A stretch of 64,000 nucleotides of DNA from Lichenostomus cassidix (lineage: Eukaryota > Chordata > Aves > Passeriformes > Meliphagidae), in contig CM039182.1 in assembly GCA_008360975.2 (NCBI GenBank), forward strand, positions 85,281,405 to 85,345,404, in the 5' to 3' direction. The notes beneath the pieces were generated by a model. The model saw only the letters and a program-made list of their open reading frames with translations. It made no database searches and was not told the origin of the DNA. Position numbers and translations under genes: made by a program. Numbering within the stretch: position 1 is the stretch's first letter; each line of letters begins with the position of its first letter. Positions 27,051-40,402 of the stretch are shown piece after piece.

Positions 27051-29539
27051 TTCAACTCCCTTCTTCAGAGACACCTCTGTGATTTCTAAACTTATGCCCC
27101 AAATTGGCTTTGGGCACAGCAGGGTGTGCACACCGCTTACTCCTGATGAGTAACAAGGATCCCTATCTGCAGGCTTTCACCCAGGGTGTTCCCAGTCTCA
27201 GTACCCTGCTGCAGCATGTAGGGAGCAGTCCTGGGAGCAGACACTGTTTTCTGCTCGGGCAAAATCCACTCAGTGAGCAAAAATTCTGCTTTTAAAGCTG
27301 CAGCTTCTCAACAAGGTTTCCACATTCCCAAAATTCGGTAGTGGGATACCATAAGTTTTCTTTAGTATGTAGGTCAATATCAATGATGGAAACAATGACT
27401 GTATTGTGTATAAACTGTATACATTGGTTGCTAAGGATATTCTTTGATATGTGCTTGTGATAAATGTTTCTTTTTTTCTTTGAGATGATAATGGACAAAT
27501 GCACTAAGAACACTGTTAAGGCTGATAAACAAAACTCTTGAAAATTAAACACACCTGTCTGAGCTTACTTTGCAGACATGCTTGCCCCCTTTGTGTGGCA
27601 GCTGATCCAGCCTTTGATGGGACAGTGGTACAGCTTTTTCTTCAGCTGCTCTGCTTCAGCCAATGAGCACCATTACACCTGTGCACGTACTGAACACCTT
27701 TTAAATAGCTGCTGTTGTCAGCAGTCCTTCCCCAGGCTTTGCGATTTATTTCATGCTACACAAACTCTGTTATAAAATGTTTGCTTTCCTCATGGATTTT
27801 TCTGTGGTTTGTCACTAGATGTTGTCCAAGAGCTCAAAGGGCAGCATTATCTTTGTGCGGCAGATAAGGAAATGAGGCACTTGAAAACACATTCTGAATT
27901 CAGAAAGATTCAGTAACTGTTAGTTCTGGCTTGGAACTTGTCCTTGGGTTGGTTTTTCAAACTCATTATGGTACTTTCTGTTCATTCCTTTTTAATCTTT
28001 TCTCTTAGGGCTTCTTTTCTTATTCAGGCTCCTGCCCAGTCTGTCCTGGTTTTCTTTCTCTGATCTGTCTATATTTCTTGTTTTTCACATCAGCTTCCTT
28101 TAACCTACATCAGCCCATAAGTTTATTTCATTTACATAAATTTCTACGCCTGTTTAAGCTGTCTTAAATGCTTTTTCTTCCCATCACATCTTCTCACCTT
28201 TTCACTGTCTGTTCTGGGTTCTGACTCCACAGCTGTGTTTGTGTGATGGTATAATGAACTTGACAGAGGAATGTGTTCATCTAAAAAATTGATGTGAAAT
28301 GGTTGATATTTTGCTGTTGGTTTGGATTTTTTTTTTTTTAGTACTGTTGAGGTACTCATTCTAATTCATAATGGCAGCACAGAAAGTCCTGTGTCAGCAA
28401 AACCCTGATTTTGATTTGAAACAAACAAGTAAGGGAGAGCATTGCAGTGCCACTATCAAGCATCTAGTCACAGCTTCAGTATCTTATCTTCTGTGAATTT
28501 CTTTCCTCAACATCACTCACATCAGCACTAATCTGTATGTTCCCTCCAGTCAAATGGCTGTTAGTCTTTCCCATTATTTCCCTCATTTATCCCAGTCACT
28601 TCATGTCTTTTCATAGCTCTCAGACACTCATCAGGTTTTCTGTAGGAGTTCCTCCCTCTTTCATTTCCTTGAAAATCTCTAGGTTTAAATTTTGTTTCCT
28701 TCAGCGTTCAGATTAGAATTCCTCTTATCGCCAGCTGAGCAACAAGATAGTTCTTTAAAACAAAACCAAAAAGCCTTACAAGCTGCTGGTCTTACTTTGA
28801 GTGCTGTGGCCTTCCCTGGAGGGCAGCAGCTGGGAGCATTATAGGGATATTTTGAGCTTCAAGAATGTAGTATTCAGAGGTTTCATCTGATTGCATATGT
28901 TCAGTAGAGGCTATTATAAGTATTAAACAGCAGCTATTTTAAAACATTATAGTCACACAAAGTTTGGGCACATTTTAATGTTGTCTGTATGAACTTTTTC
29001 ACTGACATGAGGTTATAACTTTTCTGACTATTCCAAAGAGCTCAAATTTCCAAAATATTCCTCTTTCCAAAAATATTCTCAGCAGTATTTTCAATTCCAG
29101 TGAGAAGTTCTCTTCCTTCTTTTTCCTCTGCCTTCCAGAAACCCACCCCAAATACAATGTGTTAGAAATTTTCCATGAGAAAATGTGTCATGTTTCAAGC
29201 ACCACAGAGAAAGTTTCAATTCAAACTTAAAACTTAAGGACAACTAAACCCTAGAGTGTTTTCCTGGGAACTAACAGGCTATTTTAGAAACAAGCAGACT
29301 GTCCCATATGAAGGGAGCCTTCAATTTCAATGTCATGAGGCTGCTGGCTCACTTTAAATGCTGAAAATATGGAGGAAACTTAGTGCTTTATTGACTAAGA
29401 GTATGGAATTGCTTGAGTTCCTTTACTCTGGTCTTTAGCTGTAGTAATGTGCTTTGATGGGGTAACTGCTAAATCAGTTATGCTGATAGTGTAATTGTTT
29501 GGGTTTTGCATACAAAGAACTGACCAAGGTGTTTTTTTA

Positions 29540-29577
29540 TTTGTTGTTGTTGTTGTTTGTTTGTTTGTTTGTTTTTA
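29540..29577. repeat. (TTG)n/(GTTT)n simple repeat
   Basis: Five or so TTG units pass into GTTT units (ttgttgttgttgttgtttgt, then ttgtttgtttgttt). This is an intronic microsatellite. Confidence 0.85.
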
Positions 29578-31968
29578 TTTAGTGTTTTATTGTTGAGTTC
29601 TTGTGTAACATCTTTATCATGAATTAGTAGAGCGAGACCTTATGGAGAAGTAAATGGTTATCAGAAATGTCTGTTGGAATCTTGCCTTTACATTAATCCT
29701 TTAGAATATGTAAAGAAAGTTAAAGATGTAGGATGTATCGAATAATCCCTTTTAGCTAGATTACAGGGCAGAATTTGTCTCACCTAATTCCAGTTACCTT
29801 GTCTCAGATAGTTAGGTGGACTCCTTGAGCAGGAGAGAACCCAATGTACCCTTATGATTGAACTGGATTTGCTCCCTGGTTAGCAGTTTGTTTCATCTCT
29901 CCTGTTATCTTTTGTTTCTCAATTTTTTTCATGTGATGTCACGAGTGTCTGAACTTATAGCTTAACATGGAGGGGCTTGAGTATTTCGTGTAGTTTATTT
30001 CATTTTAATTGGAACTCTTTCTCAAGGGCAGTTGAGGGAACTTGGCAGAAACCGCCTTGGACCTGTATGCTTCCTCAGTTCTGACAAGAAACCCATTGGT
30101 GATGGAGAGTCTCAGTCTGAATAGCAGTGGTCATTTTCCTCAAACAATGAGCCTCATCTGTCTCTCTTTGGAGAAGCTGAATAAGCTGGTTTATAGTTAG
30201 CTTTAAGAAAAATATTTGTCCTTCAGTGACTTCCATAGCATTTGGCATGTATTTGGAGGTGGGATGAGATGAGGAAAGACACACAAACACCCATCATTCT
30301 TTTCCAGAGCTCTAAAGTCAGAGAGAAAAGACACCTGGACTTCACATTTTCAGGCTTTAGAAATTCTGATGATGTGACATGATGATTGTTGTAATTGATA
30401 GGCATAAGTCAGTGCTTATAGTCAAAAACCATAGCACCATTATGTGTTTAGTGGGTGTAATGGTTCCCTGAATCCCCTAGTAAAAGGGCAAAACTATCCC
30501 TTTAATTTTAATGGCATCTCAGGAAGACTGAGCTCCTGTATTTGGTGTCCAAAGTTATGTACTGTGAATGTCACCTTTCCCTAGGTCTCTACAGACAAGC
30601 AGAAAATGGAATGAATGAAAGAACATAAGATTAGGAGCCAGCTTTGCAATGTTCTATGCTAATTGGACACATACTGTAGAAACAACCACCCCTGTGTAAT
30701 ACATACCTTTAGCCATGATGATTCTGAAAGAACAAGTTGGGAAAGATCTAAAAGAACAATTTGGAAAAGACATTTGGATCACCTGCAAAATCAGAGATCT
30801 GTTCTATTCTGATGAGTACATGCAACTGTTCTTGCATACTTGGGACTACCAGGGTGGTCAGGACAGGTCTGCCTGCCCCACAGGACTTGGTCAAAGAAAA
30901 TCATATGTTCTGTACTGTGTTCCACTGGAACTGAATGATACCCTAAGCCATGCATTGTCACAGGCAGCGCTTGGTCACTTTCCATGACTGGCATTCATGG
31001 GTGGCAGAACTGTCATTTCAAGGGGGTTTAACCTCCTTGTCTCTGTTGAAGGAAGTTGGTCTTTAGCTGAGTAGGTCTTTCAGGAAAGCAAGCCCAAATT
31101 CTATTCACCAGATTATGCGAGCAAAAGCAGCTTTTTGCCAACAAAACCATAGAGTGTGTCCTTCCAAACCTGGGCACCAGAGTGGTTGGATGTGCCACCT
31201 AAAGCCAAAGTCATTTCACACAATGACCCATGTTGGCTCAGAGTTGGTGGGTTGAGTACCATGGACAGGGGCAGCTCAGCCAAAACCTGCTCAGGGCTTG
31301 GGACCTAACAGCCTTGTTGGAAAACACCTTGTAAGCCTGCAAGGTTGGTGCTAAATCAGTTATTATTGACTGCATGTAAAGCAGCTAACCCTTCCTGAGC
31401 TTCTTCTCACAGACATTCGAGATTCAGTCGTCCTGTGCAATTGTGTTTGGTCCAGAGCTATTCAAGGCTCTTAAAATGCTGTCTGATACCTTAAAAAAAC
31501 CTACTTCTCCCTTTGAGGGAGTACTACAGGTGTTCATGGAGTCCTCTCTTGGAATGTTTCCCAGGTGGTACTGAGAAAACCCTTTTCGAATGCCTGTTTG
31601 AAGGAACTTCAAGAAGTCAGGGCCTGAACTCTTAATATGATACTTCATTTGACCACAGTGATCAACCACTGATCTTAAGCAACCTCTGTCCCCAGTGGCA
31701 TTAGAAGTTCATGTGAGCTAACTTGTAGTGGAAGTATTGATAGGCTTCTTCCAGTCGTGTATCAGAGTACATTGCTTGGTTACAATCAGAGAGATGTTTG
31801 GCTGTGCTTATGCGCAAAGGGCTGTTCTTAGATTCATGACATTGTAAAGGTTGTGACAGAAAAAAAAATATATTGGGGCTTTCATTTGAATGTTTTTCTA
31901 TCCTTAAATATTTCACCACTGGCATTTGACATCATGTGCTTGTTTCAGACAACACCAGGCACAACAAA

Positions 31969-31997
31969 GATACATAGATAGACAGATAGATAGATAC
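31969..31997. repeat. Short imperfect GATA repeat
   Basis: The sequence gatacatagatagacagata is followed by two further gata units. It is a degenerate tetranucleotide repeat with the same unit as the longer array at 37672-37726. Confidence 0.75.
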
Positions 31998-34361
31998 TAT
32001 ATATTTAGGGCAGGAAAGCAGTGCTAACTTGAGAGACTGAAGCTCCTTATTCCTAGTAAACTATAAGGATACTGGAATATTAAATGCTCAAGTACCTCAT
32101 GAGTACTCAAAGAATAACTAATGGTTACTTCCAAGAATCGGAAATTTCTTGGTATGTGGTCCATGTGAATAAGGTAACACATATTCTGTCTTTGATTTAT
32201 GGGTTGTTCCCCCATTCTGCACTTGTAATTGTCAGGGAATCAGAAGAGTGTTATGACTACTCTAGTCTTTGGGCATGGCATTGTGAAGAGCCATGCACAA
32301 AATCACAGTGGATCCAGGGGGAATGATCCATACTTGAGCACTGCTTCAGCACTGTAATCAAGACATGGGCTCTGGCACAGTGCCTTAAAATTTTATTTCT
32401 CCTGAAGCCTACATAGGGGCATGGCAGTGATGATGCTGGCCTTTGAATTAAACATGTGTATGAATTAGGGTGAAAGTAAGTTCCTGGGGTGCTTATGTAT
32501 AGCTAGGTTGCTGTTTTTCCCAGCATGTGTTTTCAGCAGGAGTTTTTGCCTGCATAACTGAGGGAGAGCATGGTGAACACCAATGCTTTAATTTGTAAGA
32601 TAAGCTTACGTAGCATTGAATTATTAGAAATAAAATGTACTGGATTCTCTGCATTTTCAGAATGATTTCTGCATGGAAGAGGTATAATATTTCTTAGTTT
32701 TACTCTGCAGTGAAAAGACCAAGAAACGTGGAGGAGATTGTCTGCTAATGACATCACTCCAAACCTGAGCTTGTAGTAAAAACATAGACAGGTTGCTGTG
32801 GAGTTACAGGACCTGCTCCTTATGAGTGCAAGATGGTGCAAGAAATACTGTTTCTTCTGACTGCAAATGTCCCTTAAAAGAGCTGTCACAGTCAACAGGC
32901 ACGAGGTGCACACATCATGACCAAGCCCCACAGTTCTGCCTTTAAGTGTTATAAACCAAGATGGTTCTTACCAGAAGTAATTTACAAAGTTTTATTGTAA
33001 AATAGATTAAGATCTGATGGGCTTGATTGTGCTTTTCTTTATTGTAGTGACGTGAATAGGAGTTGGCTCTTGACATGTGTGTGAAACACAAATTTGGTCC
33101 AGAATCTTAACTGGAAAAACATAAGAGTCTTCCAAGTCTTCCATATTTATTTGCCTGTTACTTGTAATGTTCAAGCAAACAAAAACAGCAGTCTTGATAA
33201 ATGTGTTCATAATGAAAAAGTAATCTTTATTTTTCCTGCATGTTATATTGACATTTACTGGCTGTTTTGCTTTCCAAAAGAAATCATGAAACACAAGAAC
33301 TTTTTTATGTAAATGCTCTGACGTTTGTTAAAAATAATTAGGATAATGCAGTGCTGCTTTAGCTGAAGAGCTCATTTTTCAATAGTGTTCTTTATAAGTT
33401 TTTTTAGATTAAAAAAGCTGATTGTTGGGTTATCCTGTGAGAACACAAATGCATTACTAAACATAATGAAATGCCAATAGATGTCTTGCTATATACTTTA
33501 TATACAATACATAGGACTGTGATTTCTCTAAATAGAGTGATTGATTTTATTTTGGTTTGGCATCTCTGCTTCTCCTCCAACACTTGTGTTCATGACAAGA
33601 ACCACATTGCATTTGAGGCCTTTTTTATATGTGCTAATAACTTGAAAGAACTTTAAAATCTATATTCTTCTTGCTGTTAATGAAGAACATTGCATGCTAT
33701 ATTTTTGGAAATTATTTTTTTTTGTCTTATTTTTCCAGTCAAATGATATTCAAAAAACGTTTAGTCAAAGAAAAGAAAATTTCAGTTTTTAATTTCCTCT
33801 CCTTGAAGATTCACATCTTCTTTATATCACCATTACTGCCAGCAGATAAGATCCAGCAAATCAAAATCATAAAGGCAGCTTTGCTTTTACAAAACAATAT
33901 TCCCACTGTAGCAGGCGTTAAGCTTTCCTTTGACATCACTTTGCAACAGTGCAGGCTATTATATATGTCAGTGAAAAGACAGCCTCTGCTGCCTGTACTC
34001 TAGCTGGAAGAACATAGGGAAAGCATTAGTTTGCTGTTCCAAAAAAGGAGAACAAAATGTCATTCCTTCCTGCACTATTGCTGTCTGTTCCCATATTCCA
34101 CACCATCCACTCCACTGGTCTGGAATGTGTTAAATTCACTGGTTTCTTATTAATTTGGTGGGTCTGAAATTCTTTCAGTTCTTGATCCATTTTTTCATCA
34201 GCATGCATAAACAGCTACAGCAGTACAAGTTGACCAAGACAACTTTGATTTCTTCCCACTTTTACTGGCCTGGGAGTTGATTTCATGTAAGGCACTTTTG
34301 ACTCCAGCTGTTTCAATCTGACCATCTGTAAAATCTTTCACTGTTATATTTCTTTTTTCTA

Positions 34362-34378
34362 TTTTTTTTTTTTTTTTT
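34362..34378. repeat. Poly-T(17) tract
   Basis: Seventeen T residues lie about 60 bp upstream of a plus-strand CR1 fragment. It is a simple homopolymer with no retrocopy attached on the minus strand that I can recognise. Confidence 0.8.
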
Positions 34379-34439
34379 AAGTTTGTAGGCAAAATTATAT
34401 ATTCACAGTATTCTCTCAAACATGCATGGAAAACACACT

Positions 34440-35105
34440 CAACATGCCCTGGCAATGTGCACTCACAGCCCAGAAAGCCAAACATGTCCTGGTCTGCTTC
34501 AATAGGAGTGTGGCCAGAAGGTCAACAGAGGTGATTCTGTTCCTCTACTCTGCACTCTGCACTCGTGACACTTCACCTGGAGTGCTGCATCCAACTCGGG
34601 GGCCCCGAGTCAACTGGAAACTGGTCAACTGGAAACATGTTGACCTGATGAATGGTGTTTAAAGGAGGGCCATGAAGATGTTCATAGGGCTGGAACACCT
34701 CTAGTATACAGACAGGCTGAGCGAGCTGGGATTGTTCAGTCTGGAGAAGAGAAGGCTCTGGGGAGACCCTAGAGCACCTTCCAGTACCTCAACAGGGCCT
34801 ACAAGAGAGATGGGTGGGACTTTTTACAGGGACATGTAGTGATAGGACAAGGGGTGTAATTGCTTCCAAATGAAAGATGGTAGGTTTAGAGTAGATATCA
34901 GGAAGACAATTTTTAATGAGCGTGGTGAGGCTCTGGAACAGGTTTCCCAGAGAAACTGGATGCCCCATCCCTAGAAGTGTTGGCATGCAGATTAGATGGG
35001 GCTTTGAGTAACCTGGTCTAGTAGAAGGTGTCACTGCCCATGCCAGTGGGATTGGAAGATCATCTTTAAATTCCTTTCCAACCCAAACCATTTAGTATTT
35101 CTAAC
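34440..35105 (+). mobile_element. CR1 LINE fragment, ORF2 C-terminus plus 3' UTR
   Basis: The element has the same orientation as FHOD3. It starts within the CR1 ORF2 C-terminal region; the frame reads NMPWQCALTAQKAKHVLVCF and then a stretch like NRSVARRSTEVILFLYSAL. It continues through the typical ttcagtctggagaagagaag and ctttttacagggacatgtag segments. The 3' UTR follows, with agatcatctttaaattcctt and ccaacccaaaccatttagta at the end. Small insertions and frameshifts, including a local duplication near 34612-34637 (caactggaaac twice), break the frame. The terminal octamer repeats are worn away. It is 5'-truncated and inactive. The minus-strand open frame at 34789-35091 is a shadow of it. Confidence 0.92.
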
Positions 35106-36929
35106 ACTTCAGGCTTTTCCTCATTGTGATCAGAATTGGTTTATGCTGCTTGAGGGCGGAAGCACCAGGGCTTATCTGCTGTTGGATGGGGAGGAGGAGA
35201 TTCCAGCGGCGCAAAGGGGAAGGACAGCTGGGAAGTGACTTGGAGAGCTCTCGTTGCAGGTGCTCCAAAAGAGATGGAGCAGAGCAGTGGCTGGTTGCCA
35301 CTGCTCAAATACATCTCCAGTAATAACTACCACCCTTTCAGCCTTGTCTCTTCATTTTGTTGCCACAATCTGACCCAACCTGTCTTTTTTTAGTGCAGCG
35401 AAGCAACAGTGTGGCTGTTTGACTCCTTTACTAGTCTGCTGCCTTAGGGATGTGCTCATATTATGGGTGTGTGGGTTGTCACTGTGTTTTGGGAGTTATT
35501 TCACAGAAGATGCCACTAATTTTATTACAGACTGGGTATAGAAAGGGAGGGACATGGTCTTAGTTAAAGCTTTTCTTCCCTTCTTCGGAAAAAGGAACAG
35601 TGATGAAGTAGTTATGCTTTTCAACATTGTCCTGTGGATGTTCCTAATACAGTGGAGAGTCCATTGTTTCCTACTTTTTTCAGTGTGGTTTTTGTTTCAT
35701 AGCATGGTGCAGCTAGCACTGTACTGGCTGGAGAGTTGTGGACTGTTTCTCCAGGGTTATATGTATGACTGGTGTTTTCTGTGTCAGAATTACTACATTT
35801 TTGGTCTCAAAATAATGCCCTTGTCTACCAGTCTTGGGTCCCCTTAAGCAAAAAGTTACTTGTAAAAATGACAGCTGACTCTCTACCTCAGACTTTTCTA
35901 TTGCACTTAAATTTAAAAAAAAAGTCCCAGACTAAATTACCATGAAATTAAAATTGTGCTATTAGAGCTGTGTTCATATTACCCTTTGTTCTGCCAGGCT
36001 TCCTACTTCTAAAGAGACAGGTCACATAACATGAAATCCTGCTTTCCAGCACTGAGTGCTGCTAAGTCATGCAGGCTGCAACAAGCAACCATTACTTAAT
36101 ATCTCATGTTATGTCATTTAGGCCTCCTTACAGTGAGAAATTACAGGTGTTGCTCACGTTTTCATATGCCTTCATTTGGTTTTAGAAACTTCTTGTGGCA
36201 GTTCCCCTTTTTAGTTTACTTTCTAAGAGTCATGTTAGTTATGACTTTGAGTGGATTGACTTTTTGCTGTTCAAAATTCAGGCTATAAAGATACCTTTCA
36301 TGGCAACTCTGAAAATGAAAGCAGCTGAAGCACTGTTCTTTCACTAAATACTGTGAAGTTGTAAGGAGAGAGTGATTTCAAATTAAAATTCGATAAACTT
36401 CATTGAAGTGGGAAGAAAAAAAATGGAAAATATTTCTCGTTTGGTGAGCTGAGGCTAGATTTAGGAATTTTCTTAACTTTTCTGGGTTCTCCCTCTGCAG
36501 GCACTGAAATTATATTCTGGTAGGAGCTGGTGGCGAAAGTGGTGTGAAACATCTACTTTTCTTTCCACATACATCATAATCTTTGACTTTAAACAAGGCA
36601 ATGTCATCTGTTGTTTGTAGCATGCATTTTGTTGTAAAAATAGAATTCTGAAACCACTGCGAAGGTCTGGGCTTTTTAAACATTATTTGAAAGATCTTGT
36701 ACAAATAAACAGCACTCCTTTTTTAAACTAATTACACACATATGAAAGCCTTTATCATGAAGTGGCCAATTTTCTATGATACTGTAAGTATTTTGAGGGA
36801 GGGATATGTAAATTCAGATATATGCAGTCAAATATTTTTATCTACAGATATGCATCTGCAAACATGTTGTATATTTAAAAGCAAGGATATGTGCACAAAA
36901 ATCCCCAAACACATGTTACTGCACAATTC

Positions 36930-36950
36930 GGGGGCGGGGGGGGCGTCGGG
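36930..36950. repeat. G-rich run
   Basis: The run reads gggggcggggggggcgtcggg in AT-rich surroundings. It has three or more G runs and hence quadruplex potential on the plus (transcribed-sense) strand of the intron. Confidence 0.7.
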
Positions 36951-37671
36951 AAGCAGCATTGCTGGACTGTAGAAGTGACCTGGAAGAAATAATTTACACT
37001 ACAGTAATGCATTTAATCTGCATTTGAATACTTCCTAATCTTCTACATCTCTTAAATTTATTTGCATAATCATAATTGTAGGTGCTAACGTAGGTGAGTT
37101 TGGAAAACTAAAGGAAAAATATTACCCTGTATGAAAGGCACAATTCCTTACATGGGTCCTGACTGGTTTGCTAGATATGGAGAGTTTGTGACTGGTTGTG
37201 CAAGGAAACACACAGTGCAAAAGCTACAACAGGAAAGCACCGTGGCAGTTCTACACACAGAGAACTGTGTGTACATAGCTGGTTTTTGAGTTCTTCCTCC
37301 TATAAACTCCATATTCTCCATGTCAATTAGATGAGGAATGTGTATGGTGTGTGATACATATAGAAGGCTTGGTAAAGTTGGCAGTCTAGATTTAAGAAAA
37401 AAAGGTGGTGAAAGAAGACAGGAGGTAAATGCAGCAGTATCTGATTTCAGCTTTATAGCTCTCGAGGGCTCTGAGGGCAGGCAAGCTCGGTGTGACCTTG
37501 GAAATCCACCTGGGACTCTGGTGCCTCACTCTGTCTCTGGTTTACATTTTACTCTCCAGCTTTATGAAATGTCATGTAATTAAATCTTCACAGAAATGAA
37601 AGGAGATCATTGAATCTCATGAGTTTAGAACTTTTTTTTCCTTTTCCTTGAATTTCACTTTTTAGTGAAAA

Positions 37672-37713
<42 letters not shown>

Positions 37714-37726
37714 GATAGATAGATAG
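37672..37726. repeat. (GATA)n microsatellite, about 13 units
   Basis: A near-perfect tetranucleotide array with one interruption (a unit missing its final a near 37713), followed by three more units. The array is long enough to be length-polymorphic between individuals. GATA motifs match the core of GATA-factor sites, but arrays like this are usually neutral. Confidence 0.95.
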
Positions 37727-40332
37727 GATCTACAACTTTTCCATGTACATTAATGAATAAGGATTTTTAAGGAGATAGTATACACACCTCAGGTTGAACA
37801 GTTACTCTACAGGTGCTCATTCCATGAAGTGGCCACCTTTCTTGGAGCATGTGAAATGCAGGGAAAGGTTTTACTTGTTTTGTTAGCTGGATCATTTCCT
37901 TTAAGTGTGTTCTTAAAGCTCTTTGACTAATGAGAAAACTAAAAAGTGTTTCTTTTGGCAACAGATAAATAAAATACTGTGTTGGAAATCATCCCAAGAA
38001 AAGAAGGCATTTTCAATTTCAAGAAAATCCTATCTCTCCCCATTTGAAAATTTCTGTTCAGATGAGTGAAAATTCCTCATGTTTCTTTCTAGAAGGTGAG
38101 GGAAGGAAGGGGGAAAATAAAGTGAGAGGTAAACATGCATGTGGTCAACCCAAAATTAATTGCTTTGCTAATGCTACCATTCCTCTGATTGACCTTTCCA
38201 AGGTGTTACCATGTTTACATTATAAGCTGGACCAGCTGCCTGAAATAGGTTGTGTGGTGGTAAATGACGTTCCCTCCCTTTGACCCCACTCAGGAATTCA
38301 GGAAGGGAATAAGGGAGTTAATTGGGTCTTTGTCAGAGGCAGCCTCAGCAGCAGTGTGGGCTACCCAGTCACTGTAGGGTTTACACTGTGTTTGGGGGCT
38401 TGTTTCCATTTCCATTTCATTTAATAAACATATTGCAAGGAAGGAGATTCATTCTTCTAAGGAACAATGTGGTAGGGAAAGATTGAACAAAGATTTGGTG
38501 GGAAAAGGTAGCTCTCTAGTAGCCTTTCCTGCTGAAAAGCACCATTAGGAAGAATTGCAAGGTTTCATAGGGACAGGACCATATAGTCTGGAGAGTTTGT
38601 CTAGAGATTTATGTAGTTTGGATAAGCATTCTGGCCCTGAGCCTTTCTGTATGTTAAATTTGAAATGAGATTAAGGAAGGTGGGAAAGAATAGACTTTAT
38701 TTTTTTAGTGCTTGTACCAGCAATGTTTATTCTTTCTCTCACCACTTCATATTTTATTTCTTTTTGTAAGGTCACTTGGATTGGATGTATTATAGGCAAC
38801 ATACTTATGTAACCAAGTTAGAAGCATTTTCCCAAGTTGATATGCAAAAATGGAGCTCTCAGAGGTTCACAGGAGCAGTATTTGGGAGTCTGAACACTTT
38901 ACTGTGAAGATGTGAAACACTTCAGTGCCATTTATTACACAGTGGTTGTGAAAAAAATTTTTACAGGTTTATATCAGCTATAGTACTGCAGTGTTGATTT
39001 TATAAAGCTCTGAGATTTTCTTGCACAGTAGCAAGCAGCTGTCCTCATTTAGCTGATAACTACTGTTTACATTTATTTCTTCTGCTATTTGACTAAAAAA
39101 TGTCAATTACTTGCTTTCAAGCTTTTCTGTTGTTTTTACACTTCATGCTAACATAAATTTCTGTAGATCGAACAGTGAATCCAAATGAGTATGTTTTAGT
39201 TCCACTTTATTTTCTACACCAATAAAGCAACTTGGGTTTTTTTTATTAGTTTTTAACTTTTCCAATATTTGTACTGTATGAAAAGTGAAAGACTACCCTC
39301 TGGCCTTGAGCAGTCAGAAGGGATGAGATTAATTAAAACTAATTCCCAGCTGCAACTATGAAATAAATGTAACAATTGTAGAGGTAGTAGGAATCATTTT
39401 ATGAAGAGCAGGAAGGGTGAAAACAGCATACACCCATTTAATTTCACAAGAATGTCATTTACCCCACTTTGTTTTACAGCCTTTTGTTTTACAAGCAGAG
39501 GTTGTTCTGGATGGTAACAATGATCAAATTGCTAGCAGCATTCTCCCAGACATAAGGATACCAACCCCAAACAATATGAGATGTATTTTGAATAGATGCT
39601 TGGAGGTAAGGATGCCCATCCAGGACAAGTGGGAGGCCATAGGAGCAGCAGCCTGCAGGAACAGTGGCCTAGAGCAGATCAGAGGTCTGTTGTCTCTCCT
39701 TATCTCATAATCTGCACTTGCCAGAATTCTGTGTGAAGAGCAGCAGGATGCTCATCATTCTCTTAGAGTTCAGTAGGGTAATGAGAAAGTTTTGGCATTA
39801 TGTGACATTTTATCTGTGCTGCTATTGAGGAAACATGGATAAAGAGAGAAGTTGTCCCAAATCCAGAGAACAGATTGGAGGATGACCAAGTTGTGCATGA
39901 TGGATGGTGGGTGGTGTTTTGTGGAAGCTCAGGGATATCAAAGCTGATCTGCCAAATGCCTTTAGGTATGTCAACCTGAATTACTTTCCATCTGAAATAA
40001 CTCTTGCTTCTTCAAGTATTGTTGCAATGATGTCCTGAACTTTTAAAATCATATCTGGTGAAGTAACTTCTGACAATGTGACTTCTATCATAAACTAGAG
40101 GTGGCTTGTGGATTTGTTTGTTGCTTTAGGGTGTGTAAACAGTTAATGGGAGAAGTATTTATTCTTTTAAATTAAATGGCAAAACCCAGTATGATGAACC
40201 TTGCAGTTTCATTCCACTTATGCTTGATCAACATGACAAGGGATTTTTTTACACACAGCTTTCTTTTCTTTTTTTTTAATGAAACAAGAATGCCAGCTCA
40301 AAACCAAAACAAACCAATCTAACAAAAAAGGT

Positions 40333-40402
40333 AATCACAGATCACACAATATTCTTAGTTGGAAGGAACCCACAAGGATCATTAAGTCCAACTCTTAAAG
40401 GA
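40333..40402 (-). mobile_element. CR1 3'-end fragment or SINE tail
   Basis: On the minus strand this reads from taagagttggacttaatgat through ccttgtgggttccttccaac to taagaatattgtgtgatctg. This is the CR1-type 3' end that is also used as the tail of the tRNA-headed SINE at 59333-59477. I find no tRNA-like head beyond about 40402. It is therefore either a severely 5'-truncated CR1 or a truncated SINE copy; the sequence alone does not decide. Confidence 0.8.

Noticed and set aside
32533..32931. 132-codon minus-strand open frame
   Set aside because: No recognisable homology or structure. It is Cys- and Leu-rich, as random AT-rich frames often are.
37672..37726. CRISPR-like array
   Set aside because: It is a 4-bp microsatellite with no spacers, in a vertebrate genome.
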